Below, piece by piece: positions 33,265-45,126 of a stretch of DNA of 64,000 nucleotides. A model generated the notes under the pieces. It saw only the letters and a program-made list of their open reading frames with translations. It ran no database searches and had not been told where the DNA came from. This DNA comes from Beta vulgaris subsp. vulgaris. Its lineage: Eukaryota > Streptophyta > Magnoliopsida > Caryophyllales > Amaranthaceae. The stretch's first letter is position 1; every line of letters starts with the position of its first letter. The translations under genes and the position numbers were made by a program. Where the stretch lies: positions 16,693,082 to 16,757,081 of the forward strand of contig NC_079206.1 of assembly GCF_026745355.1 (NCBI RefSeq), given 5' to 3'.

Positions 33265-35533
33265 GAGGAGAGTGCATGCAAACTCTTAGCTCGAGGGGAT
33301 GGTCCTGATAGATTCATTCTGGTAGCATATGGCCATGCACAGCCCCCGAGTGACCGAGTACACTTGCATAACCAGTTAGTGGTCGATAACCACTATGTGG
33401 TCACCATCAATGCTATCGTCACTGGTTTTGAAGAGTTACCTCTTCCTCTACCCCAACCAGAAGTTGATCTACATTTGCTGAGCCATGCAATTGGCAGTTA
33501 TGTTATATGGCCGCGTTTATTGGTGCTGTTTTCAGATGAGGTACAATGATTAACATACTATATTAATGCGTCTTTTGGTTTTCTATTTTCTATGATATAT
33601 ATATATAGTTAGTAATATCTATTACTAGGTTTCGGGTAAGGTGAGTTCACATGACAGGATGGCAAAAAAGGTCGATTCACCTGATAAGAAGGTGAATGCA
33701 AATGTCTCATGTGCAAAGAACCCACTTATTCTCAATCTAGTGGTGTTGCAAGGCCTCACTATTCCATGCTTTTGGTTGCATGAGTGCACTAGCGATTCAG
33801 TCGACGACAGTGCAATAGAGGTTGTTTTGGATGCGCAACAATTCCACTATATTGAGGAGTCATCGACCTTCATTTCTAAGGTTGATATCAAATAATTCTT
33901 ATGTGGGGAAGAGTTATGTGTTTCCATGATCCAAACTTTCATGAGGTAATACATAATAAGTATATGTTTAATTCGTGTCCAATTCAACTTTCATAACAAG
34001 TAAGTTTACTAGTAATCAATATCATTTCTCAGGTTATAATACAATGATTTGAATGGATCAAGTGGCCCAAATATATTTGGTTTGTTATGTCCAAACATAT
34101 TACAAGATGAGAATAGCTTAGCTTGAAAAACAAAATCGAAGTGAAAGATTACATGGAAATAAGTTTCAAAGCATCATCTCGTTTAGGAGTTCAGATCATT
34201 CGTGTCCCGTATTTTGAAAGGTATGTTTGTTAAACCCTTCTTAATTCTATTTATTTGATAATTAATTTCTAATTATTCTATGACTAATAGTATATTTCCA
34301 TGTTATTGTAGCACTTATTGGACACTTGTTGCGATATGTTTGTTAACTAACCAAGTGTACCACTTCGATTTATTACGGAGAAAACCACCACGGTCCTTAC
34401 TCCTCAAATGATTGTTAAATAGGTAGCCTAACCGAAACAAAATATATATAAACGAACTTATTAATATTACATGATCTTATAATGATGTATTGATGTAGTG
34501 TGATGAAGAAAACTAGTGGACGAAAACTTGGACTAGCAAAAGCTCCTGTTTGGATATCAGTCGAGGTAATATGAGTAATTTGCTTGTCCATATCGCTACA
34601 TACTTATACACATCTAACATGAATGTCTTTGGATGCATTTTTTGGTGAAATTTAAAGTGTCTGAAACAAGACAATGGACTTGCATGTGGTTATTACGTCA
34701 TGAGGTTCATATTCGATATAGTTAACCGCTGCACTAACATCGATGATCTTCAAACGGTATGTAACTTATTAGTATATATATTATGTCAGTTTAGAATAGA
34801 TCGATGCGTAGTAGTTAATAGCTTTAGAAACCAAAGTAGCAAATATTCGCAAAAAAGGTCATTTAAGGCTAATTTTGGCCTTGCCGCATCCAATTATTAG
34901 ATTTTGAGTCATTTAACCCCAAATTATTTTTCAACATGATAAAATAAGGTATAATATAACTAGTGTGTAGATTTTTAGGCTCGCATTTGTTGTATGTCGA
35001 ATTTTGGGAACCTAAACATGATTTGAGGCCTATTTTGGCCGATTCACGTCCAATTTGTATTTCTCGAGTCATTTAACCCCAAATTCATTTTAAACATGAT
35101 AATATGAGATATAATATAACCATTGTGTAGATTTTTAGGCTTGCACTAGTTGTTGGTCTAATTTCAGGAACGTGTGATTTTAGGCCTATTTTGGCCTTTT
35201 CGCGTCCAAGTTTTAGATTTTGAGTCAATTAATCCAATTTTTTTATGAATATGACTATGTAAGGTATAATATAACTAATGTGTGGATTTTTAACCTTCAA
35301 TTTATTGTTAGTTGAATTGTGGGAAGGTATCTGTAATTTTTAGAGTTTTAGACTACTGTTAATGATTAAATTCTTTTAGTATGTGTTTTATTCCTTGGCT
35401 GTTTTGCAAGTATTATGTGAATAGAAGTTTGAAGGGCTTCACAATGCAGGTGTTAAATGAAGTTCGGGATAAGTTGGCGACTTACCTTTGTAACGATTGT
35501 TTATTAACATTTCGAGGGGATTACTTTTCCTAA
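33265..35533 (+). pseudogene. Transposon-type C48 (Ulp1-like) cysteine protease gene with DUF8039-like domain
   Basis: Exons with GT-AG borders: 33265-33540, 33629-33945, 34033-34220, about 34312-34421, about 34499-34565, 34658-34756 and 35450-35533. The first has a DUF8039-like domain (TGFEELPLPLPQPEVD, IGSYVIWPR). The fourth has TYWTLVAICLL then YHFD, where family members carry His-Trp, so the catalytic His seems replaced by Tyr while the Asp is kept. The sixth has QDNGLACGYYVMRF with the catalytic Gln and Cys. In-frame stops occur after VDIK (about 33892) and in the third and fourth exons. Family role (known): SUMO/ubiquitin-like protease fold carried by plant DNA transposons. The 5' end is unresolved. 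Confidence 0.65.
34867..35330 (+). repeat. Intronic tandem repeat, about 158-bp unit, three copies
   Basis: GGCCTATTTTGGCC-type starts occur at 34867, 35027 and 35183, each followed by CGTCCAATT, GAGTCATTTAACCCCAAAT, AAGGTATAATATAACTA and GTGTAGATTTTTAGGC. They lie in the last intron of the C48-like gene. Confidence 0.85.
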
Positions 35534-35635
35534 TATATGTACACTTTATAAATTCTTTGTACACTTTAGTACATTATTTTAATATATTTTAAAGTTATTT
35601 ACAATTTTTTTTATTGCATTTCGGTTATATTTTTC

Positions 35636-36408
35636 CACTAGTGAGAAAAATCAAAAGTAAGAGGGTGTGGGAGGTGGTCTATGGGTGGGCAGGTGGGTGG
35701 TTTGGGGTGGGGTGTAGGAGGTGGCCTGTGGGTGGGAAAGGGTAGGTGGGCAGGTGGGTGGGTAGGGGTGGGGTGGGATATGGCAGGTGGGGAGGTGGGT
35801 GGGCAGGGGTGTGGGGAGGTGGGCAGGGGAGGGCTGGGGGTAGGGTGTGGGAGGTGGGCAGAGGGTGTGTAGGTGGGTGGGCAAAAGTGGGGTGTGGGAG
35901 GTGGTTTGTGGGTTGGCAGGGGTGTGGGGAGGTGGTTAGAGGGTGGTGTGCAGGTGGGTGGGCAGAGGGCGTGCAGGTGGGTGGGCAGGGATGGGGTTGG
36001 GTGTGGCATTGGATGGGGGTGCTAGGGGTTGGCAGCAGGGGAGGCTGGCAGCAGGTATTGTTTTTTTTAAAAAAAAAACAACTTGAAAAAGGGTTGCGGT
36101 TTTAGGCATAAACCGCAACCTTCTATTGTAGAAGGATTGCAGTTTATAAAAAACGCAACCCTTTTGATTATGAAGGGCTGCGTTTTTTTATTAAATCGCA
36201 ACACTTCTAAAACTGAAAGGTTGCGTTTTTTATTAAACCGCAACCCTTCTAAAAGTGGAGGACTGCAGTTTTTCTCCCTAAATTGCATCCCTTCAATTAC
36301 TGAAGGGCTGCCTTTTGGCTGAAGGGCTGCTATAGCAAGGGCTGTTGGCCAGATACGCAGTCCTTAGGGCTGTTTTGACCGCATTCCTTGCATATTTTTC
36401 CACTAGTG
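35636..36408. mobile_element. Small CACTA-like element with G-rich minisatellite
   Basis: It begins CACTAGTGAGAAAAAT and ends with the inverse of CACTAGTGGAAAAATATG. The right half (36085-36390) has paired GGGTTGCGGTTTT / AAACCGCAACCC motifs. The left half (35660-36045) is a GGTGGGTGGGCAGGGG-type minisatellite. Flanking trinucleotides are TTC and TTA, not a perfect duplication, and the two flanks belong to different sequences. Confidence 0.65.
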
Positions 36409-36680
36409 TTAATTCCATGGACCTAGCCAAACCAGCATTTATAAAGCGAGATTGGAGTCGTTTCCATATTAACATGGAAAATTTAACATCATGCACCTGG
36501 ACAAGCATGTCTTCAGATAAAGTAGAAAATAAGCATGAACAAATAGTTTTACCAATGCGTAACCAATGATAATACTCGGGATTCATAGATTCACGATTTT
36601 GACGATCAAGCAAATAGACATCAAACATAGTAATAAAACCATCAAGCACGCCTAATAAACCATGTGATACCAAAAACGAT
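36409..36680 (-). pseudogene. Ty1/copia gag fragment (copia element 1)
   Basis: The minus frame 36673 down to about 36415 reads MVSHGLLGVLDG, MNPEYYHWLRIGKTICSCLF, TLSEDMLVQVH and WKRLQSRFINAGLARSMEL. This is the UBN2-type gag helical domain of plant copia elements (LxGxxDG, W...D, WxxLxxxF). It ends abruptly at the CACTA-like element at 36408. Its upstream leader appears to continue through 36681-37079 and 38635-38825, and its primer-binding site is at 47859, all on minus, separated by nested insertions. Confidence 0.65.
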
Positions 36681-37079
36681 TTAAATTAAGTGCGTCTTGG
36701 CAAATAATGCTCAACAGTCCGAAGAACAGTAGTAACAATATTCTTAACATTAGAAGTAAAAGTTACCAGAGTCAAGGATAATGAAGCAAGGTTGGGTTTA
36801 AAGGAAAAGAACCATAGCAGAGCACCGAAATTGGAGGGAGTATGATGGTGTGGCAGCAAACTAGGCTGTCCATCGAGTGTAGAGCAACCAAAGTGGGGCT
36901 GCGGTGAAGCACCATGGGGTGCGGAAGAGTGCAGCCTAGTAAATTGTGTGGCAGCAACACCGAAGTTCTTGGAGGCAACCTAGATCAGACGACGAGGCGT
37001 AGGATGTGTAAGAGTCCACGTGAAGGGCAGCGAAACCAAGGAGTCGTCATGGCTAAGATGCTGCGAAAAGCTAAGGCTA

Positions 37080-38634
37080 CACTAGTGGAAAAAAACGGAA
37101 GGGTTGCGGTTAAAACAGCCCTAAGGGCTGCGTTTTTGGCCAGCATCCCTTTCCGTAGCAGCCCTTCACTAAAACTGAAGGGTTGCGTTTTAAAACCACA
37201 TCCCTTCACAACGAAGGGCTGCGGTTGAGGCCGAAAAACGAAGCCCTTCCAATATGGAGGGGCTGCGGTTTTGGGCCTCAAACGCAGCCCTTCTTTGTAC
37301 AAAGGGTTGCGGTTTTGACCATAACCGCAACCCTTTTGACCCAGAAAAATAATTTTTTTTTTTTTTTGCATTTTTTTACTAAGAAGCATACATCTTTGGA
37401 AGGATAGGCTTGAATTGAAACCTAAGAATGAATGTTCTAATCTTAGTAGATCATTTTACTGAACCAACTAACAAAAAAATGCAGGGGTAAGTCTGAATCA
37501 CTAGGAAACTGAGCTGCTCAAGCAAGATTTAAGAGCATGCTAACTTAATTACAGAAATAAGCCGAAAATGAATCATAAGAAATTATAAATTATGAATCTG
37601 AAATTAAGAGCAGACAAAGGACAACAGTTGAAGAGACAAAGAAAAGGCCGAAAATGAATCTCAGTCTTCAAATCTTGCATAAATACTAACCAAACTTGCA
37701 GAATCAGATAATTCAGAAGGAAAAGGCCAAGGAGAAAAATTATAAATCTGAAATTACATAAATACTAACCAAATCTGAAATACTAACCAAATCTTGCATA
37801 AATCTGAAATACTAACCAAATCTTGCATAAATACTAACCAAAAAAAGGAACGAAAATGAAAAAAAAAATGAACGAAAATGAACAAAAATGAAAAGAAAAG
37901 AACGAAAATGAACAAAAATGAACGAAAATGAACAAAAATGAAAAAAATGAAGGAAAATACAAAAGAGAAAAATTATAAATATGAAATTACATGAACATTC
38001 ATTAAAACAAAGATCAAAAAATTATAGATCTAAAAACGAAAAATCTATCACTTGTCGCTGTAGTTGCCGGAGTTCGACGACGAAAAAAATGGCCGGAGTT
38101 CGACCCAAAGAAGGACGAACGGCGAACTAAAATCTATACCGAAGAGCCGTGAAGATTGAAAAGACGAGTTGAAGATTGAGCCGTGAAGATCCGTGAAGAT
38201 TGAGCCGTGAAGATCCGTGAGGGAGTAAAGGACGGAGGTTTTTTGGGTTAGAATTTGAAGAGAAGAGGAGAGAGAGAGAGAGAAAAAATGGGCCAACAGA
38301 GGAGTAAAGGAGGGTGAGAGAGAAGGGAGAAGGAAGGACGTGAGAGAGGATCGAGAATGAAGGAGAGGAGAATGAGCCCGCTTCATATGGTAAGCCTGCG
38401 CTTAATTCTTTTCAAAATTGTTTTTAAAAAAAGCAGCCCTATAAGCCATAAATGGATGCGTTTTTTTAAAACGCAGTCCTTTATGGCTTATAGGGCTGCG
38501 TTTTTTTAAAAAACCGCAGCCCTTCACTAAAAGGGTTGTGGTTTTCTTTAAAAACACAGACCTTCATAAAAGAAGGGCTGTGTTTTAAAGAAAACGCAAC
38601 CCTTCCAGCGCAGCCCTTCCTTTTTTCCCTAGTG
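37080..38634. mobile_element. Non-autonomous CACTA element inside copia element 1
   Basis: It starts CACTAGTGGAAAAAAACG and ends with the inverse of CACTAGGGAAAAAAGG; the duplication CTA lies at 37077-37079 and 38635-38637. Subterminal regions are packed with GAAGGGTTGCGGTTTT and its inverse. The interior has ten-base ACGAAAATGA/ACAAAAATGA repeats (37848-37955) and a GA-rich leader-like stretch (38040-38390). No transposase. Confidence 0.92.
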
Positions 38635-38825
38635 CTAGGTGCGCCATGTGTAGTGTGTGGCTGCGAACCTTGATCAAGTGAGGATGTGTGTGCATGACGG
38701 TTCCCACGGATTGCAGCGAGGTGACAAGGACCTGCACCTAAGAAGTTAGAGGAGGCGTCGGAGACGACATGGAAGGAGAGGAAGTCATCGACAAACGCTT
38801 AATGAAGTAGTAAGAGGAGGGGAAG
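38635..38825 (-). pseudogene. Leader/gag start remnant of copia element 1
   Basis: A GC-richer piece between the CACTA element and the gypsy LTR. On minus it contains an ATG followed by a Ser/Pro-rich stretch (MTSSPSMSSPTPPLTS) and then a stop. Position and strand fit the gag start of the copia element whose PBS lies beyond the gypsy insertion. Confidence 0.45.
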
Positions 38826-39452
38826 TGTTACGTAGTATGAAACTAGTAAGCTAATACAACAACTCCCAACTTCAGGTTCTTAATTTGGAGACTTGTGCAA
38901 CAATGATTGAGCTCGAATCCCGATTCTGAACTCCGATCAGCAACCTGCAAAAAGGGACCCACCCTGGAGGTTTGGGTGGTATTTCCCCCTCCGATGCTTA
39001 AGTCAGATATCAGGGATATGAAGGAACTTTTAGAGAGAGAGAGCGTAAAGAGAGAGAATTTATGGCAGAATAACAGTACTATGCTCTGAAAAAACGTACC
39101 TTTTCCCTGAAATCAAGGACTATTTATACTGTTTGGAATGACTGTTGTGCCTTGATGTCACCCTAATTTGGGAGCATCTGATTGGCTGAGCAATAATATC
39201 AAGACACGTGGCAAGTGCTGATTGGTCAATACATTTTACCCTTTAGCTGAATCAGGCTTTACTTCATTGGGCCTAAGTACAATTTCAGGGCCACAAGGGA
39301 GCTTTTCAGTACACCTTTTCCTAAGAAAGGTGTACTTTAGCCCAAAGAACCTGCAGGCCTTTGTACTTGTCTTTGCATAAGTGAATGCCACATGTAGGGC
39401 TGGAATAGTGCCATGTGCCATCAGGGTAGCCGTTGATTTTCAGGCTACAACA
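38826..39452 (-). repeat. LTR (3' LTR of the Tat-like element)
   Basis: On plus it runs TGTTACGTAGTATG ... GGCTACAACA. It aligns throughout with 47206-47815; the main difference is about 17 bp (TGTCTTTGCATAAGTGAATG region, 39369 on) missing from the other LTR. Confidence 0.93.
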
Positions 39453-39466
39453 TTTGCCCCTTAAAA
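39453..39466 (-). promoter_or_regulatory. Polypurine tract of the Tat-like element
   Basis: On minus, AAGGGGCAAA directly precedes the 3' LTR start TGTTGTAGCC. The same sequence flanks the LTR of the second copy at 59034. Confidence 0.75.
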
Positions 39467-39632
39467 GAGGGAGTTACCTATTAGGCGCCAAGACGGTTGA
39501 TCTTCCTCTTTTAACCGACCTGGAACTGCCATCTTCTTCTTCAAAAAAGAGGCGCCATTTTGCCAGTCTCCACAGGTCAACCCTTAAGTGCAACGGTTAT
39601 TTTTACCGGATGAGGGGTCATTTTCACCCCTC

Positions 39633-39640
39633 TATAAATA
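39633..39640 (+). promoter_or_regulatory. TATA box of the antisense gene
   Basis: TATAAATA in the context CCTCTATAAATATG, about 240 bp before the antisense ATG. The second element copy keeps CCCTATAAATATG at 59223-59230. Confidence 0.6.
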
Positions 39641-39874
39641 TGTGACCTTGTCGTTTCTGGAATCATTTTAACATCGTTGAGAAATTATCTAGAGAGAGAG
39701 ACTCTGCAATTTTTACTTAGCTTTTTAGATAGAGAATTTACTTCCGTCCAAGCTCTTGCAAACTGCTACTCCGCTCGTCCGAGATTTCAACTCATCTTTG
39801 ACATTCGTCCGAGCTTTCATCTACTGGTATTTCTTCATTCATTTCTTTTATATTTTCAAGTATATTTTAAGAAA

Positions 39875-41304
39875 ATGGATTCGTCCTCTTCATCGAACAA
39901 TCCCGGCCGCTCAAGAGTTGGTGCTAACCCTAGAACAGAGGGCCTGACTTCCTCGGCATCTTCTAGAGTTGGACCTATCTCAGCCGGACATGCATTCTTT
40001 TTCTTTAGCCATGGACGACATAGTCAGACGACCCAGTCTTTACCTGTGCAGGGTAATCTGGCGCGCGTCAAGCAGACGACTCGTATCAGAAGAGGGGTTA
40101 ACATGCCGGCCTCTAGCTCAGAATGGGAGGCATCAACTGGACGGATTCCCGCTGATGGAGAGCGAGAAGTCCAGAGCGCTCGTCCTGCGAACCCAAGTCC
40201 ATCTCCTGAACTCGTCCAGGAGGAATCTGAAGTTCGGAGCTCTCCAGAGCCCAACCCGTCAAATCCAAGGGCGGCCTCAGATGAGTCGAATGAGGCCGAA
40301 ACCTCTTCTGACGCAGCTAGCGACTCAGACGAGCCATCCACCACCTCTTCTGAGATAAGGCGGTGCCTTGGCCCCTTGTCTGACCCTAGATATATCTTGG
40401 CCAAAAGTGGCTGGCTAGGACGAGTAGGTCGCCATCTTGACCACCTTTTTTCAGCCATACCCATGTCGGGGTATCGGTTTGTTCTTCCTGGCCGGGAGGA
40501 CACTATACTTAGTGCTCCTGCTGCCATTTCGCTGTTTATCGTCTGGCCTTAGATGCCGGACTGCGTTTTCCTCTACATCCCTTTATCACTCGACTTCTCT
40601 ATTACTACAACATAGGACTTAATCAACTTGCCCCAAATTCATGGCAAAACATCCTGACTTTCATAGCCGTTTGTGAGTTTAAGGGCGTCGATCCTTCCAT
40701 GGCGGCTTTCTCACAAATACACTATGTCTCCAAGGTTCCCAATACTGTGAATGGGGCTTGGGTTAGTGTTTGTAATCGGCAAGGCTTCATGACATCTTGG
40801 GACAAGACGTCCAAGATGCATGCTTGGAAGGCTGAGTTCTTGTTCGTCCAAGCTCCCAATGAGGCGGTAGCCAGACGATATCGCTTTACTAGCCGGAGTG
40901 CTACCAACACTGGATGAACAGCATCCTTTCTGGAGCTGGAGAACAGCTCGGCTGAGGAGTTGATAGAATACTTTAAGGTCTCGGAGTATTCCATCAATGA
41001 CATCTCCTTCAAGGGTCCGTCCAACTGGATCCCTTTCAAGGAGATGTTTTACAACGATGATTTCTTGGTCGCGGCCGGTTTGAGGCCGGCCGCGGATAGA
41101 GGTATACCCTTCAATAAACTCTAAGTAAATGCCTTCGTCCTAAGTTTAGGATCTTCACCAAGCTTTCTTTTCTTACGCAGATTCGGCCAAGGCGAAACTT
41201 AGAAAGTCTTGGAAGGGAAATATGAGCTCGTCCAAGTTTGCAGATTCTCTTTGGAAAGAATTCAGCAAAACTGGAGCTGAAAAGAGGGCGGACACTTTGG
41301 TAAG

Positions 41305-41381
<77 letters not shown>

Positions 41382-43220
41382 AAACGTCCGGTGCTGACTC
41401 TGGACGAGTTCGCTCTTTATGGAGCAAAGCGTGCTAGATTTTTCTAGACGTTTTCCTTCGTCAAAGAGCAGAGCGTCCTTGGTTGATTTCTGGACGAACT
41501 CGCTCTCCTTGAAGCAGGTCGTCCTAACTCTATTCTGGACGCCTTGCTTCTTCGAGGAGCAGATCGTCCTAATTTCATTTTGGACGCCTTGCTCCTTCGA
41601 AGAGCAAATCGTCCTGACTTTGTTTTGGACGCCTTGCTTCCTCGAGGAGCAGATCGTCCCAATTTTATTTTGGACGCCTTGCTTCCTCAAAGAGCAAATC
41701 GTCCTGACTTTGCTCTGAACGGTTGCTTCTTTGAAGAACAGAGCATTTTGAGATAACTTTAGGACGAGCTCCTTCTCTGGAGGGGAGAGCGTCATGAAGT
41801 TTCACTCGGACGGGCTCCAGCTTCTTCTGATCTTTTTAACTTTTGCTTTTTTCAGAAAAATGCCCCAACGTCTAAGGCGTTGGCGGAGAAACCGGCCGCC
41901 AAGAAAAGACCGGCCAATACCAGTGAGGCCCCTCCTCCTAAAAAGGCAAAGGGGTTCACGGCCAAAAGGAAGAAAACATCTCGGCCAATTCCCAAGGTCG
42001 AGATAGAGATTCCGGCCAAGGAAGAAATTCCGGCCAAAGAAGAGCTTCCCATGGCTCACGATCTGGCCATGGCGACCTACACCGGTCCTTTCGGCCCTCC
42101 TGCCACCAATCAGCCGATCATTGACTTGGATGCGGCTGTGGACGGGTCAGCCTTCTCAGGCCCGGTGGCCAAACTGGTAGGCCAAATTTCGAAGGCATAT
42201 AGGACGGCCTCCCGTTCTTCTGGTGAGTCTTACTACTCAAATGTCGTTAGAACCCTTCGGGTTGGCGGGCGGCCAATGAGTCCCTCCAACCGTCAGACTG
42301 TCGTTATACCCGTCAGAAATACTGACGAGTCACCTCTTTCAGATAAGGGGAAGGGCAAAGCTGATGAAGCTCCGACCGGCTCTCCAACTCTTTCTGACGA
42401 CGAATCTTCGGCCGCTTTTTCGAAGATGAGCTCGGCGGACAGAGAGAAGCTCAAGCTCGAGCTTTTCAAATGCTTCCCTGAAACTTACACCAAGGGTTTG
42501 AGGGGAGCCTCATTAGGGCATGTCGGCTGCATGTCTCAACTGGCTGCAGAGGTTACTTTTCTTTAGACGCTTTGAAATTTTATACTTAGATATTTTTCCT
42601 CAATTTTGCATCCGTCCTAACATTTTCCGTTTTGCCTTTGACAGCTCTTTGCTCGTAGTTTTATGGCCGAAGACTGGGCACGGCAAGCTGAGGAAAGAGA
42701 ACAAGAAGCTTATTGCTGATGTTACTAAGGCTGCCAACCATGCCCAGTACTCTATGGCCGAGCAGGAGTTACTGCACCAGCAGTAAAAAACGGCCTGGGA
42801 AAAACGGTCGGCTGAGATGGAGGTCCAAATCAAGAATTATCTTCTGGACGAGAAAGATGCTATTCAGCAGGAGAGGGATGTGGGCTTGGTGGCCGCGGCG
42901 GAACTCAGGAGAGAGAACTGCTTTCTCCGAGGGAAGGGCCACATGCTGAAATTAGAACTTTCGGCCACTGAGGAGGCGGCCAAGGAAGCTATAAACGAAG
43001 TAATCAATACTTCGAAGGCTTGGGCTGTGCAGGCCTTTGAAATGCTAGCCGAGGAGGACGACGTCCCCAGGTATGTTCGTGGCTAGAATTTCAGGAGAGC
43101 CTGCACAAGGCTAACATTAAAGGGGAGGAACCCCCGTCTTCCAGGAATCGTCAGAAGACGAGGAAGAGGACGAAGCTGAAGCCCAAGACGAAGAGAACAC
43201 ATTCCTCCGAGGCCTAGCTT
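39875..43220 (+). pseudogene. Antisense spliced gene of the Tat-like element (PF04195-like protein)
   Basis: From the ATG at 39875: a Ser-rich start (MDSSSSSNNPGRSRVG), an acidic Ser-rich linker, then a domain with GYRFVLPGREDT, DAGLRFPLHPFITRLLYYYN, LNQLAPNSWQ, SQIHYVSKVPN and WKAEFLFVQAPN. This resembles the 'putative gypsy type transposon' family (PF04195), known in some plant gypsy elements. After an intron (about 41301-41857, with a TA microsatellite) comes a Lys/Pro-rich segment (AEKPAAKKRP) and LKLELFKCFPETY; then after 42552-42644 an Ala/Glu-rich coiled coil and an acidic tail. Breaks: frame change near 40530, TGA at 40916, frame change near 42695 and TAA at 42784. Function is unknown; it is transcribed opposite to pol. 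Confidence 0.65.
41301..41385. repeat. TA microsatellite in the antisense-gene intron
   Basis: (TA)n at 41306-41338 and 41346-41378, just after the donor GTAAGT. Confidence 0.9.
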
Positions 43221-44207
43221 TCCCATTCCCCTCTCTCGGCCGCAGGCCTTTTTGTACTTATAGCTTTCTAGTTTAGTTTTGTAATTTTTAGATTAGTTGT
43301 AATCTCTTCTTTCATCTATAAAAATTATCTTTCTTCATTTCCAATGCTTTTACTCTTTCATGCAATGGACGCCTTTTTTCATAATCGAACATTTATACTT
43401 AAGTACAAGGGCACTTCGTTTGATCCAACAGCTCTTTTGGCCGAGTGTATCAAGACATATATTAGTTGCCCAATCATTAATGCTCAAGTATGAAAAATAA
43501 TTCGTCATAATCTACTTCGTCTGAACCAATAGCTCTTTTTTTCGGACGAGTAGGTCAGGACGTTCACAGATCCTAGCAAAAACTTGTTAAAAACTGCTAA
43601 GTTATAATAGTTCGGCCTGAATCTGGACAATCATTCGTCATTGGACAAAGACTTAGTCATTTTTGATAAATTATGCCCCTATATGCCCCCCTTCTTGGAC
43701 GAGGAGGTTTTGATAACCTTCCTTTGTTCAAGAAGGAGAAAAGGCCATAATTTTCTAAATAACTTGGACGTTTTTAGGAAGATGATTGCAACCCGTCCAT
43801 CTTTGAATTATGAAATAACTTGTTCCTTTACTAAGGTTGTTATTTCTAATTTTTGGGCTTTTGGCCGGAAAGTAGGATACCTTTACTAAGGCGTCCTAAT
43901 TCCAGCCGACCTTGTTTAGGAGATGTTTAACTCTTTAAGTAAACAAGCGGCCAATTTTATGTAATTATCCATTTTAGGATGATAACATGTTGCCGATCTC
44001 CTAATAGAAGGTGTTGTCTTTGCTGCTCTGTTATTTAGTTAGCTTTGGACGATAGTATATAACTTAAGCAAATAAATCAAACAGAGAGTCATAGAGAATA
44101 GAGCTGTATTATATGAATTTTGCTTGACGGATAGTCAAGGTACATGTATACATTCTACTTTTTTCATTGTAATGCATTAAGAGTAGATTACAATTTGTCA
44201 AGATACC
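43221..44207. other. Spacer between antisense gene and pol 3' end
   Basis: Noncoding; GGACGAG and CGTCC-type words recur as in the rest of this element. No frame was supported. Confidence 0.5.
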
Positions 44208-45126
44208 CTAAACAAAGTATTTCTTCAAAGTATCAGAATTCCACGTCCTAGGAATAGAACGCCCGTCCATGCCTTCCAGACGAAAGGTGCCATTCTGAAC
44301 TACTTCGATTATTTTGTAGGGTCCTTCCCAATTAGGGGTGAGCTTTCCTAGCTCCTTGGCTCGGCCGACTGCTTCCATCTTCCTCAAGACGAGGTCTCCA
44401 AGCTTCAATGGACGCCTTGCAACTCTTTTGTTAAACTCCCTTGCCATCCTTAACTTGTAGAGTTGCCTCAGCAAGCATTGCCCCTGACTTCAGGGACTAA
44501 GTCCAAAGCCGTCCGAAGAGCTGCCCATTAGCATCTTCTGAGTACATCATCACCCTCAGGGTTGGCTCTTCAATTTCTATAGGAAGGACGGCCTCAGAGC
44601 CATATACCAGCATGAATGGAGTTTCTCCCGTGGAGTTCTTGGTCGTTGTCCTTATTGACCATAAGACCAGCTACAATTCTTCTACCCAAAGTCCCCTTGC
44701 ATTATCCAACTTCTTTTTGATTCCGGCTGACAAGATCTTATTAAAAGCCTCGACCTGCCCGTTGGCTTGTGGATGAGCCACGGCAGCAAAGTGAGCTTTG
44801 ATTCCTTGATCGGCCAACCATTGACGAAGCTTGGGTGTTTCAAACTGCGGTCCATTGTCAAAGACGATCGACTGTGGAATACCAAACCTTGTGATGAGGT
44901 TCTTCCAGATGAACCCTTTGACGTCATTGGTGGTAATGCTCTTAATGCTTCGGCTTCAACCCATTTCGTAAAGTAGTCAACAACTACTATTACAAACTTT
45001 TTCTGGCCGGCATCAATAGGAAAGGGGCCAAGAATATCCATTCCCCATTTAGCAAAGGGAAGAGGGAAGAGGATTGGAGTTAAGTAATTGGAAGGCTTCT
45101 GATAGATGTTGCCATGCTTTTGGCAA
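44208..45126 (-). pseudogene. Integrase core and C-terminal part, Tat-like element
   Basis: On minus, MDILGPFPIDAG and VVDYFTKWVEAEAL begin the catalytic core at about 45041. The frame then changes (about 44930), so the second Asp and the Glu lie in other frames. The C-terminal part at 44474-44208 is open: LYKLRMAREFNKRV, then LVLRKME and WEGPYKIIEVV, the usual gypsy integrase tail; no chromodomain is seen. Family role: joins element cDNA to host DNA. Confidence 0.75.

Noticed and set aside
35638..36118. Pro-rich and Gly-rich open frames at 35.6-36.1 kb
   Set aside because: Translations of the GGTGGGTGGGCAGG minisatellite inside the CACTA-like element.
39236..39421. Open frame in the gypsy LTR, minus
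   Set aside because: Lies in the LTR and is not preserved in the partner LTR, which has a deletion there.
41173..41437. Frames reading Ile-Tyr repeats
   Set aside because: (TA)n microsatellite translated in both strands.
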